From Exiguobacterium chiriqhucha RW-2 (GTDB taxonomy: Bacteria > Bacillota > Bacilli > Exiguobacteriales > Exiguobacteriaceae), in contig NZ_ATCL01000003.1 in assembly GCF_000416965.1 (NCBI RefSeq), forward strand, positions 1 through 64,000: a stretch of 64,000 nt of DNA, given 5' to 3'. A model generated the notes under the pieces. It saw only the letters and a list, made by a program, of their open reading frames with translations, was not told the origin of the DNA and searched no databases. The translations under genes and the position numbers were made by a program. Positions 31,723-39,847 of this stretch are shown here, piece after piece (the first letter of the stretch is position 1; each line of letters starts with the position of its first letter).

Positions 31723-32794
31723 ATGAGATAGGTGTAGGTTGATAGATGCAGTACGGTTCTTCGGCCTTATAGTCGCCGGTGACGGCATAAGCGCGAGCCC
31801 GCGAGCCGCCGCATACGTAACGATACTCGCAGTAGCCGCATTTTCCGTGGTGGGTATCGGGATCGCGTAGTGATTTAAAAACCGGGTGGTGCCGGTAAAT
31901 CTCGGCGAGCGGTGTTTGTTTCACGTTGCCGCACGTAATCGGTAAGAAACCGGACGGCTGCACGTCGCCCGTATGCGAGATGAACACGAAACCGTTCCCG
32001 TCATTCGTGCCGCGGGGTGCCTTGGCGAGATCGTCATGCGGATGGCCGATGGGCGACAATCCAACTTGTTTTCGTTTCAAGTTCTCTTGCCGGGCGATAC
32101 GCCGATAAAACTGGGCTTCGGTCGTCGAGATGATGAATGGGACGTGTTCTTGCAAAGCGAACGCCCAGCGGAGTACTTCTTCATGCCGTTCTGGGGAGAT
32201 GGGCTGCAGGAGCGACCCGCGGCCGGTCGGCACGAGGAAGAACAGCGTCCACACCGACACACCGAGTTCACCGACGAGTTTGGCGATGTCCGGGAGTTGA
32301 TCGACGTTATATTCCGTGACCGTCGTATTGATTTGGAATGACATGCCTTCTTCCCGGAAATAAGAGATGCCGCGCAACGTCCGTTCGAAACTGCCGCGGG
32401 TACCCCGGAAATAGTCGTGTGACTTGGCGTCCGGACCGTCGAGCGAGAACGCCCAACGCGTCAATCCGGCATCTTTCGCCCGTTTGACGGCGTCATGGGT
32501 CACGCGTGGCGTTGCCGATGGGGTCATCGATACGCGCATTCCGAGCGAGGCGGCGTATTCCGTCAACTCGAACAAGTCTTCGCGCATGAGCGGATCGCCA
32601 CCTGTGAAAACAAGAATCGGGTTGTCCATCGCATGAATGTCGCGGATGAGCGCCTTACCTTGGGCGGTGTCGAGTTCACCCGGATAACGATGGAACTGGG
32701 CCTCGGCCCGGCAATGGACGCATGACAGTGCACAGGCGCGTGTCACTTCCCAAATGACGATGAACGGATTTTCGTTGTAGTCGATTCGTTTCAT
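31721..32794 (-). CDS. Radical SAM/SPASM protein paired with coproporphyrinogen oxidase
   Basis: 357 residues. Cys21, Cys25 and Cys28 (CALSCVHC) form the radical SAM iron-sulfur motif; FTGGDPLMR is the SAM-binding GGE-like loop. The C-terminus has a SPASM-type cysteine set (KCGYCEYRYVCGG and PYC). The overall pattern recalls the AhbD/NirJ-like enzymes of heme pathways and the TIGR04053-type group. The start at 32794 follows AGGTGG and overlaps the stop of the upstream heme gene by 4 bp; an extension 32 codons longer would lie inside that gene. Function is unproven; the context suggests a tetrapyrrole or redox-linked modification. Confidence 0.85.
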   Translation of the reverse strand: MKRIDYNENPFIVIWEVTRACALSCVHCRAEAQFHRYPGELDTAQGKALIRDIHAMDNPILVFTGGDPLMREDLFELTEYAASLGMRVSMTPSATPRVTHDAVKRAKDAGLTRWAFSLDGPDAKSHDYFRGTRGSFERTLRGISYFREEGMSFQINTTVTEYNVDQLPDIAKLVGELGVSVWTLFFLVPTGRGSLLQPISPERHEEVLRWAFALQEHVPFIISTTEAQFYRRIARQENLKRKQVGLSPIGHPHDDLAKAPRGTNDGNGFVFISHTGDVQPSGFLPITCGNVKQTPLAEIYRHHPVFKSLRDPDTHHGKCGYCEYRYVCGGSRARAYAVTGDYKAEEPYCIYQPTPIS

Positions 32795-34155
32795 ACGGAC
32801 ACCACCTGTCTTGCCATGATGCGGGTGACGGCTTGTTTGGCCGAGTCGACGCAGTCGGGGAGACCGACGCCGTGTAAAATCGCCCCACAAGCTTCGACGC
32901 CGTCGAGGGAGGACAATGTTTCCTCGAACGCGCGCACGTATTGTTTATGGCCGACCTCATACTGCGGCATCGTGTCGACATGACGCTCGACTCTCGTGAA
33001 GATCGGGTTACCGACGTGTTGAATTTTTTGAAGCTCACGGAGCGCGAAGTCGGCAATCGTCTCGTCGGATTCCGTCAACAGGTCGGGAACGAACGCGGAG
33101 CCGATGTAGACGCGTAACAGCGCCTTGTTTTCGGGTGCCATATGCGGCCATTTCTTATGCATCCAGCTACAAGCGGTCAAGGCGTTGCCTTCGCTTTTGG
33201 CGATGACGTAGCCCGTCCCGTCGAGTGACTCGACGTCTGTTTTCTCAAACGCCGCGAGCACGGTGATGGAAGACGTGCGTTTCAATGACGACAACCGTTC
33301 CGCTTCCGGGAGACCGAGTAGAGGGCCGAGCGCGTTCGGCGAGGTGGCTAACACGATGCCGTCAAACGACTCGACCGTTCCGTCCTCGAGCACCACTTCA
33401 TGGGGCCGGACTGCCGCGACCTGTGTCCCGAGACAGAGGCGGTCAATCGATGGACGGAGCGCCTCAATCAAGACACCAAGCCCTTGGCCGAGCGATAGAA
33501 ATTTCCCGGCCTCGCGCGGTTTGACACCGGCTTGGACAGGAGGTGTCAATGCTTTCATACCGAGAATCAGGCTGCGTGTTTTTTGTTCAATCGTGATAAA
33601 CTGAGGGAAAGTAGACTCGATGCTCATATCGTCGAGCGTACCATTGTAAATCCCAGACAGGAGCGGTTCGATCATCGCCTCGACGACTTCCGACCCGAGC
33701 CGGGCCCGAAAGAACGTATCGAGCGAGATATCTGATCCCGCATAGACGCGGGGCAACACGAGGTCCATACCGGCCCGAAACTTGCCGCGCCATGTGAACA
33801 GATCCGTCTTGACCATCGGCCAGAACTTGGTCGGGATGCCCATAACCGAACCTGCGGGCATCTGTCGCAGTCGGTTCCGGACGTAAATGTACGAGGTCCC
33901 GGTCATCGACCGGACGAGATCGTCGTCAAGCCCAAGTTCGGTGATCAGCTCGGTCAATGTCGGCTTACGAGCCATATATCCGTCCGGCCCGCATTCTAAG
34001 ACGAATCCGTCTCGATAAACGGTCTTGATTTTTCCGCCAATCCGGTCACTTGCTTCATACAATGTGACATGCGCTCCCGCCTGTTTCGCATAATACGCGG
34101 CGGCCATGCCGGTAATCCCTCCACCGATGATTGCAATCTTGTTCAATCCATTCAC
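32791..34155 (-). CDS. hemY: Coproporphyrinogen III oxidase HemY/CgoX
   Basis: 454 residues, FAD enzyme of the protoporphyrinogen oxidase family; in Gram-positives it makes coproporphyrin III for the coproporphyrin-dependent heme route. The Rossmann motif IAIIGGGITGMAAAYYA lies at the N-terminus, followed by LYEASDRIGGKI and ECGPDGYMARKP; the C-terminus has GVGLPDCVDSA, which ends the FAD-binding domain. The start is GTG at 34155; a TTG three codons later has a better placed GGGTGA and is an alternative. No other heme gene lies in the window. Confidence 0.92.
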   Translation of the reverse strand: MNGLNKIAIIGGGITGMAAAYYAKQAGAHVTLYEASDRIGGKIKTVYRDGFVLECGPDGYMARKPTLTELITELGLDDDLVRSMTGTSYIYVRNRLRQMPAGSVMGIPTKFWPMVKTDLFTWRGKFRAGMDLVLPRVYAGSDISLDTFFRARLGSEVVEAMIEPLLSGIYNGTLDDMSIESTFPQFITIEQKTRSLILGMKALTPPVQAGVKPREAGKFLSLGQGLGVLIEALRPSIDRLCLGTQVAAVRPHEVVLEDGTVESFDGIVLATSPNALGPLLGLPEAERLSSLKRTSSITVLAAFEKTDVESLDGTGYVIAKSEGNALTACSWMHKKWPHMAPENKALLRVYIGSAFVPDLLTESDETIADFALRELQKIQHVGNPIFTRVERHVDTMPQYEVGHKQYVRAFEETLSSLDGVEACGAILHGVGLPDCVDSAKQAVTRIMARQVVSV

Positions 34156-34166
34156 CCATTTCTATG

Positions 34167-34180
34167 TAGTATTCCTACTA
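34167..34180. repeat. Short inverted repeat before hemY
   Basis: TAGTA TTCC TACTA, perfect 5-bp arms, 12 bp upstream of the hemY start. It could be an operator but no regulator is identified; short perfect repeats also arise by chance. Confidence 0.3.
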
Positions 34181-34265
34181 ACGGTACCGAGAATGTTGAC
34201 GTAGACATAGGATAAGTCTCACACGGTTCTAGACAAATTCGTCACGATTGGAAGGAGGACCACTT

Positions 34266-34439
34266 ATGGTTTGGTTCGGGATAACGGCGGCGGTCGTCGT
34301 GGTCGGTATTATCGCGTTCATCGTCTCGATGAATCGGCATGGTGAGAAGCTCGAAGGTGACGAGGACAGCCCATCGGTCATATGGGCCGACGAGGAATGG
34401 TATAAGCCGGATAAGGAAGACGGTCCACTTGATGGTTAA
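34266..34439 (+). CDS. Small single-pass membrane protein, unknown
   Basis: 57 residues. A hydrophobic helix spans about residues 2-23 (VWFGITAAVVVVGIIAF), then an acidic cytosolic-like tail with SVIWADEEWYKPDKED. The start at 34266 follows GGAAGGAGG; 6 codons more are open upstream without a better site. I do not recognise a family. It lies just before glsA with 58 bp between. Confidence 0.7.
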   Translation: MVWFGITAAVVVVGIIAFIVSMNRHGEKLEGDEDSPSVIWADEEWYKPDKEDGPLDG

Positions 34440-34497
34440 CCGTCTTCAAATATGTTAAGATGACCCGGGTAAAAACTATCGGACATGGGGTGATTGG

Positions 34498-35439
34498 ATG
34501 AACGTATTGGAACAGCAGTTGGCGCATTTGGTCGACGAGTGTCGTCCGTACACAGCACAAGGAAAAGTCGCCGACTATATTCCGGAGCTCGCGCATGTAC
34601 AAGATGATTTGCTCGGCGTGGCGATTTGCCTACCTGATGGTTCTTATATTCATGCGGGGGACGTCCATCATAAGTTCACGATTCAAAGCGTGTCAAAGGC
34701 GTTGACGCTCTGTTACGTCTTGATGGAGTTCGGGGAAGATTACGTGTTCTCGAAAGTCGGCATGGAACCGACGGGGGATGCGTTCAACTCGATTGCCAAA
34801 CTTGAAGAGACGGTGCCATCGAAACCGCTCAATCCGATGATTAACGCCGGGGCGCTCGCGGTCACGAGCATGATTTTAGGGGACACGGCGGAGCTGAAAA
34901 TCTATCAGTTCCGTCAATTTTTGGCGACGTTGCTCGATGTTCCGGTCGAGGAAGTCACGTATAACGAAAAAGTCGCTCGCTCGGAATACGAGACGACCGA
35001 CTTGAACCGGGCCTTGCTCTATTTCATGCGCCATCACGGAATCGTCGAGGGCGATGTCGATGAGATTATCGATGTGTATACGAAACAGTGTGCCATCGAA
35101 ATCGATTGTTTTGACTTGGCTCGCATCGGCCGGATTCTATCCGGTAACGGCGAAGACCCGGTCACAGGCGAGGAATTGATTCCGCGTCGCGTCGTCCGTA
35201 TCGTCAAAGCCATCATGACGACGTGCGGCATGTACGACGCATCGGGTGAATTTGCCGTCCGTGTCGGCCTGCCTGGAAAGAGCGGGGTGTCGGGTGCGAT
35301 TCTCGCGACCGGCAAACACGAGCTCGGATTGAGTGATGTCGGCTTTGGTATTTTTGGGCCTGCCCTTGATTCAAAAGGGAACTCGATTGCCGGGATGAAG
35401 TTGCTTGAACTGCTCGTCGAACGCTACACGTCGCGCTAA
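34498..35439 (+). CDS. glsA: Glutaminase GlsA
   Basis: 313 residues, near the usual 305-310. It hydrolyses glutamine to glutamate and ammonia. The serine-lysine catalytic pair is in IQSVSKALTL, a beta-lactamase-like SxxK motif, and KPLNPMINAGALA and the C-terminal GKSGVSGAI are conserved. GGGGTGATTGG precedes the start. Its stop codon overlaps by three bases that of the converging CHAD gene, with no terminator between. Confidence 0.95.
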   Translation: MNVLEQQLAHLVDECRPYTAQGKVADYIPELAHVQDDLLGVAICLPDGSYIHAGDVHHKFTIQSVSKALTLCYVLMEFGEDYVFSKVGMEPTGDAFNSIAKLEETVPSKPLNPMINAGALAVTSMILGDTAELKIYQFRQFLATLLDVPVEEVTYNEKVARSEYETTDLNRALLYFMRHHGIVEGDVDEIIDVYTKQCAIEIDCFDLARIGRILSGNGEDPVTGEELIPRRVVRIVKAIMTTCGMYDASGEFAVRVGLPGKSGVSGAILATGKHELGLSDVGFGIFGPALDSKGNSIAGMKLLELLVERYTSR

Positions 35440-36209
35440 AGCTTGATGGCGTCGACCGATTCGTCGAGTCGGGTGTGCAGCTTCTGGACGACTTCTTTAT
35501 AGTCGTCGGTCAAGGCGGCGGGCGGCGTGAAATCGGTCCAGCGCAACAACAGCTGATGCCGGTCATTCATATCACCAAGTTCGGTCTGGAGCCGCTTCAG
35601 TTTTTGAACTTGGTCTTTTGAGGCGCTCGGCTCATAGTTCAATAAGTACTCATTCAAATAGCGCTCCCGCTTCACGGCGAGCCGGACTTTGTGGAGGGTA
35701 TCGAGCCGGTCGTTCCGTTTCGTCGCTGCGTGATGGGTCGCGATGCGCCGCTTGCGGTCGGCTTTGGCTTTATCGAGAAACACCGCCGCGTCTTGTTTGC
35801 GAAAGGCGCGGAACAGCTGCCCGCCAATGAAGCGACGGACTTGCTGGTCAAGCGAAGGCGTCATTTTTTCGGTCACACGCGCTTTCAACAGCGTGCGGTC
35901 TTTGGCCCGTTGTGTTTCGACATGCTCAACAAAAGCTTGATCGAGCTCGGTCTCGACGGCGAGCCCTTCAAGCAGGACGTCTCCGTCACGCACCGCACCG
36001 AGCGCCTCCATCAACTGTTTCAATTGACGATACGTCGAAGGCTTCGTGTCGTACAGTTGCATGAACGTCAATAGCTTGCGTAGATGGACCCGGGCTTGGT
36101 GGATATCTTCACTGTTTTGAAACGTGAGCGCCTCGGTCATATAATGATTGAACGTGTTCCACGTCTCTAACAGCTCATATTTTAATTTTTCCGCATTCCG
36201 TTGATTCAT
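35436..36209 (-). CDS. CHAD domain protein
   Basis: 257 residues, very rich in Arg, Lys and His. A single CHAD domain shows in the repeated helix pattern IHQARVHLRKL and TLHKVRLAVKRERYLNEYL, with ELGDMNDRHQLL near the end. CHAD domains bind polyphosphate through basic surfaces. No CYTH triphosphatase partner lies next to it. Start MNQRNAEKLKYEL at 36209 follows AAAGGA. It diverges from the MATE gene across a 37-bp gap. Confidence 0.88.
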   Translation of the reverse strand: MNQRNAEKLKYELLETWNTFNHYMTEALTFQNSEDIHQARVHLRKLLTFMQLYDTKPSTYRQLKQLMEALGAVRDGDVLLEGLAVETELDQAFVEHVETQRAKDRTLLKARVTEKMTPSLDQQVRRFIGGQLFRAFRKQDAAVFLDKAKADRKRRIATHHAATKRNDRLDTLHKVRLAVKRERYLNEYLLNYEPSASKDQVQKLKRLQTELGDMNDRHQLLLRWTDFTPPAALTDDYKEVVQKLHTRLDESVDAIKL

Positions 36210-36246
36210 TCTAATTTTTCCTTTCTGAAATGAGATGAGGTTGCCC

Positions 36247-37617
36247 ATGTATCAAACACATTCACTAAATGAAAAAATCAAACTGTTCTTCACCATCTTC
36301 TTCCCGATTTTGGTGACACAAGTGTCCTTTTACTTAATCAGCTTTTTTGACACAGTCATGTCGGGCCGAGCCGGCGCCGTCGATTTGGCGGGTGTCGGTG
36401 TCGGGTCGAGTTTATGGATGCCGGTGTATACGGGGTTGAGCGGGATTCTGCTCGCTGTCGCCCCAATCGTCGCCCAGGCGCTCGGGGCCCGCAATATCCA
36501 GCAGATTCAACGGACGCTGTACCAAGGCGTATACTTAGCGATCGGTCTGAGCATCGCGACGCTCTTGCTCGGCTTTTGGCTCGTCCCGACTGCTGTCGAC
36601 GGCATGGGACTGAGTGAGGAAGGGAAACGGATTGCCAAAGGGTATTTGCTCGCACTCGGATTCGGGGTGTTGCCGATGTTCTTGTTCAACGTGCTACGCA
36701 CGCTCATGGACTCGCTCGGCAAAACGCGAATCTCGATGCTACTTATACTATTAGGGTTACCCATTAACGTCGGATTAAATTACATCTTCATCTTTGGAAA
36801 ACTCGGCGTCCCGGCGTATGGCGGTGTCGGGGCGGGAATCGCCTCGGCCATCACATATTGGTTGCTCTTCTTTATGGCGTTCGCGTTTGTCCGGAACGGC
36901 AAGCCTTTCCTTGAATATCGTTTCTTGCGCTCAGTGGAGCGTATCTTCTGGCCGAGACAGAAAGAACTGCTCAAGCTCGGGACACCGATCGGTCTCGCCA
37001 TTTTTGCGGAAGTGAGCATCTTTGCGGCGGTGACGTTGCTCTTGAGTGAATATGGAGACAATATCGTCGCGGCCCACCAAGCGGCCATCAACTTCGCTTC
37101 ATTTGTCTATATGTTGCCGTTGTCCGCGTCGAGCGCGCTGACGATTGTCGTCGGCTATGAGCTCGGGGCCCGGAGGCTGAAGGATGCCGTACGCTATGCC
37201 AAAATCGGTATCGTCCTTTGTCTCGGTGTGTCATCATTCTCGGGAGCGCTTCTGTTTTGGCAAAATGAACGGGTTGCGGCCATCTATACGAACGATGCGG
37301 CCGTCGTGGAACTCGCGGCCCACTTCATGATTTTTGCGGTCTTCTTCCAATTATCGGATGCGGTCGCCGCCCCGATTCAAGGGATTTTGCGTGGGTTCAA
37401 GGACGTCAACGTGACGCTCATCTTGTCGCTCATCGCCTATTGGGTCATCGGCCTCCCGCTCGGCTATACACTCGCCGAAAGGTTCGGTTTCGGACCGGAC
37501 GGCTATTGGATTGGTTTGATTGCGGGTCTAGCGGCCGGAGCCGTGTTGCTGGTCATGCGTCTCATTCATATCGTCAAACGGTATGAGGCCCAACCGATTA
37601 CGAACGAAACATCCTAA
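36247..37617 (+). CDS. MATE family efflux transporter
   Basis: 456 residues with about 12 hydrophobic helices in two halves; ITQVSFYLISFFDTVMSGR near the start and HQAAINFASFVYMLPLSAS in the second half are typical of the MATE/NorM-like family. It should export cationic drugs or metabolites against sodium or protons. Start at 36247 follows GATGAGG with 6-base spacing; an ATG four codons earlier is less well placed. A terminator follows. Confidence 0.93.
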   Translation: MYQTHSLNEKIKLFFTIFFPILVTQVSFYLISFFDTVMSGRAGAVDLAGVGVGSSLWMPVYTGLSGILLAVAPIVAQALGARNIQQIQRTLYQGVYLAIGLSIATLLLGFWLVPTAVDGMGLSEEGKRIAKGYLLALGFGVLPMFLFNVLRTLMDSLGKTRISMLLILLGLPINVGLNYIFIFGKLGVPAYGGVGAGIASAITYWLLFFMAFAFVRNGKPFLEYRFLRSVERIFWPRQKELLKLGTPIGLAIFAEVSIFAAVTLLLSEYGDNIVAAHQAAINFASFVYMLPLSASSALTIVVGYELGARRLKDAVRYAKIGIVLCLGVSSFSGALLFWQNERVAAIYTNDAAVVELAAHFMIFAVFFQLSDAVAAPIQGILRGFKDVNVTLILSLIAYWVIGLPLGYTLAERFGFGPDGYWIGLIAGLAAGAVLLVMRLIHIVKRYEAQPITNETS

Positions 37618-37624
37618 CCGAGAC

Positions 37625-37653
37625 AGGTTGACGCTATGGCGTCAGCCTTTTTG
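37625..37653 (+). terminator. Terminator of the MATE gene
   Basis: AGGTTGACGC / GCGTCAGCCT, loop TATG, 10 bp with one G-U, followed by TTTTT. Confidence 0.85.
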
Positions 37654-37673
37654 TTGTTTGAGGGGGAAACAGG

Positions 37674-37745
37674 ATGGGCAAAGAACTGGGGAAATCGAGT
37701 TTGTCAGTTAGTAATATTGGTCTATACAACTATACTGGTTTTTGA
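37674..37745 (+). pseudogene. Relic of the start of an aldo/keto reductase gene
   Basis: An open frame of 23 codons with a good ribosome site (TTGAGGGGG, 7 bases before ATG) encodes MGKELGKSSLSVSNIGL and six more residues before TGA. The LGKSSLSVSNIGL part matches the first strand of aldo/keto reductases, which then continue LG. The match ends at 37721-37724, inside the candidate NagR operator. It looks like the 5' end of a deleted gene fused to the nagA control region. A regulatory leader peptide is the alternative. Confidence 0.5.
37701..37736 (+). promoter_or_regulatory. nagA promoter region with candidate NagR operator
   Basis: TTGTCA (37701-37706), 16 bp, TATACA (37723-37728) is a possible promoter. 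ATTGGTCTATACAACT (37716-37731) resembles the 16-bp sites (such as ATTGGTATAGACAACT) bound by NagR/DasR-type GntR regulators and would cover the -10. A decamer TTGGTCTATA of this site recurs inverted upstream of nagR. Confidence 0.5.
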
Positions 37746-37789
37746 TATGATAACGATGAAGCTACTTGAAGAAAGGTGGATGACCGATT

Positions 37790-38935
37790 ATGGTGATCAT
37801 CAATGCACACATCGTTTCGGGGGACGAAACGTGGGAACGAGGCTATATCCAATTCGATGGCAAGACGATTGTGAGCGTCGGTGCGATGGAGGACTATCAG
37901 GCAGGAACAGATAAAGAGATTGACGTTCGTGGGGCACTCGTGACGCCAGGCATGATTGACGTCCACATCCATGGCGGTTACGACGTCGATACGATGGATG
38001 CGGACGTGGATCGACTACGTCATCTCAGCCGTTCGATGCTCGCTGAAGGTGTGACGTCTTATTTTGCGACGACGATTACACAGTCACCGACTGCCATTAC
38101 GAAGGCGTTGCAAGCAGCCCGGACTGTCATCGAGGCGGGAGACACGTCACTCGTCGGTATCCATCTAGAGGGACCGTTCGTCAACGTCGACAATGCAGGG
38201 GCACAGCCGGCCGAATATATTATCGATCCCGATGCAAGTCAATTCCGCACATGGCAACAGGAAGCGGGCGGTCACATTCGCCTCGTCACGTATGCGCCGG
38301 AACGTCCGGGAGCACGTGAGCTTGAACAGGTGATGGGTGAGACAGGTGCAATCGGATCGACCGGACACACGAACGCCACGTTTGCCGAGAACAAGGAAGC
38401 GAACGTCAAGCATGGCACGCACTTATACAATCAGATGCGAGGGATTCATCATCGGGAGCCGGGAACGGTCGGCTATTGTCTGTTGGAGCGGGACGTCATG
38501 GTTGAAATCATTCCAGACGGGATTCACAGCCGTCACGAGATGGTCGACTTCGCCTATCGCATGAAAGGGGCAGACGGTCTCGTCGTCATTACGGATGCGA
38601 TGCGCGCCAAAGGTCTTCCGGACGGCCGTTATGAACTCGGGGGTCAACCGGTCATCGTCGAAGGCGGGGCGGCTCGACTCGAAGCCGGGAACTTGGCCGG
38701 CAGCGTCTTGACGATGGACGCGGCGTTCCGCAACATGCTGTTATACACGGGATGCACGGTGCAAGAAGCGGTGAAGATGACGTCGGCGAACCAAGCGCGT
38801 GAGTTCGGTTTGACGAACAAAGGGGCCATCGCGCCTGGCTTCGACGCGGATCTCGTCATTTGGGATGACGCGATGACGGTCGTGACGACGATTCATCAAG
38901 GACAGGTCAGTTATTCGAAGGAGGACATGCAATGA
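37790..38935 (+). CDS. nagA: N-acetylglucosamine-6-phosphate deacetylase NagA
   Basis: 381 residues. It removes acetate from GlcNAc-6-P released by cell-wall recycling or uptake. The amidohydrolase metal motif is DVHIHGGYDVDTMD; HLEGPFVN, GSTGHTNATF (metal His), KHGTHLYNQM and the catalytic Asp in ITDAMRAKGLPDG are present. Start behind AAAGGTGG. It overlaps nagB by 4 bp. Confidence 0.96.
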   Translation: MVIINAHIVSGDETWERGYIQFDGKTIVSVGAMEDYQAGTDKEIDVRGALVTPGMIDVHIHGGYDVDTMDADVDRLRHLSRSMLAEGVTSYFATTITQSPTAITKALQAARTVIEAGDTSLVGIHLEGPFVNVDNAGAQPAEYIIDPDASQFRTWQQEAGGHIRLVTYAPERPGARELEQVMGETGAIGSTGHTNATFAENKEANVKHGTHLYNQMRGIHHREPGTVGYCLLERDVMVEIIPDGIHSRHEMVDFAYRMKGADGLVVITDAMRAKGLPDGRYELGGQPVIVEGGAARLEAGNLAGSVLTMDAAFRNMLLYTGCTVQEAVKMTSANQAREFGLTNKGAIAPGFDADLVIWDDAMTVVTTIHQGQVSYSKEDMQ

Positions 38936-39696
38936 ACATATTAGTGGCGAACACACCGACGGACGCAGAAGAAATCGCATATACACTCATCAAGGAACGG
39001 GTCGCCGGGAAGCGCGATTTCGTGCTCGGACTCGCGACGGGCAGTACACCGGTCGGGATGTATCAGATGTTCAAACGAGATCGGCTCGACTGCAGTCATG
39101 TGACGAGCGTTAATCTTGATGAGTATATCGGGCTCGCGCCGAGTCATCCGCAAAGCTATCATCACTTCATGGAAGAGAAGCTGTTCAATGACATCCCATT
39201 CAAACAGAGCCATCTGCCTCACGGTGACGCGGCCGACCCGGAAGCGGAAGCGGCTCGCTATGAACAGCTCGTCCGCTCGATTGGTGTCGACCTGCAATTG
39301 CTAGGCATCGGAGAGAACGGACATATCGCCTTCAATGAGCCGGGTACCGCGCTCGATGCGAAGACGCATGTGACCGAACTGACCGAGTCGACGCGTGAAG
39401 CGAACCGCCGTTTCTTCGATTCAATCGAAGACGTGCCGACGCAGGCCATCACGATGGGACTCGATACGATTATGAACGCACGCGAGATCGTCCTCGTCGC
39501 GACCGGTACCCGTAAAGCCGAAGCCGTGCATCACATGATTGAGAGCGTGCCGACGATTGACTGGCCGGCTTCCATCTTACAGGCGCATCCAAGTGTGACC
39601 ATCGTGCTCGATGCCGAAGCGGCCTCGGCTTGTAGCAATGTGTTACAGGCGCGTGGCAGTGAAGCGGCCGACCGATTCTTTTCGATCCGAGCTTGA
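38932..39696 (+). CDS. nagB: Glucosamine-6-phosphate deaminase NagB
   Basis: 254 residues. It converts glucosamine-6-P into fructose-6-P and ammonia, the step after NagA. The phosphate loop LATGSTPVGMYQ, SVNLDEYIGL and the catalytic LGIGENGHIAFNEPG (His of the catalytic triad) are seen. Length fits the Bacillus-type enzyme, which lacks the C-terminal extension of the E. coli allosteric form. Confidence 0.96.
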   Translation: MNILVANTPTDAEEIAYTLIKERVAGKRDFVLGLATGSTPVGMYQMFKRDRLDCSHVTSVNLDEYIGLAPSHPQSYHHFMEEKLFNDIPFKQSHLPHGDAADPEAEAARYEQLVRSIGVDLQLLGIGENGHIAFNEPGTALDAKTHVTELTESTREANRRFFDSIEDVPTQAITMGLDTIMNAREIVLVATGTRKAEAVHHMIESVPTIDWPASILQAHPSVTIVLDAEAASACSNVLQARGSEAADRFFSIRA

Positions 39697-39698
39697 TG

Positions 39699-39729
39699 AC
39701 CTGGAGACAAGTGTCTCCAGGTTTTTTTC
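39699..39729 (+). terminator. Terminator of nagAB
   Basis: ACCTGGAGAC / GTCTCCAGGT, loop AAGT, perfect 10-bp stem followed by TTTTTTT. Confidence 0.92.
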
Positions 39730-39770
39730 TCGTTAACTGTGGGAAATTGTATGGAAATGGATTTGTAATC

Positions 39771-39808
39771 AAAACGTTTTCGACAAAAGTCGAGGTTTCC
39801 TCTATAAT
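39771..39808 (+). promoter_or_regulatory. Promoter of the LCP gene with nearby palindromes
   Basis: TTCGAC (39779-39784), 18 bp, TATAAT (39803-39808). The -35 lies in an inverted repeat TCGAC AAAA GTCGA (39780-39793) and next to the palindrome AAAACGTTTT (39771-39780), which is a cre-like match with two differences. Regulation is likely but the regulator is unknown. Confidence 0.5.
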
Positions 39809-39847
39809 AGGTGAAGCTCATATCATTCGATCGCGAAGGAGAAACTC

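Noticed and set aside
34196-34256. TTGACG at 34196 as promoter of the 57-residue membrane protein
   Set aside because: No -10-like hexamer 16-18 bp downstream.
37701-37751. Alternative nagA -10 TATGAT at 37746
   Set aside because: The nearest -35-like hexamer is 23 bp away, too far for a sigma-A promoter.
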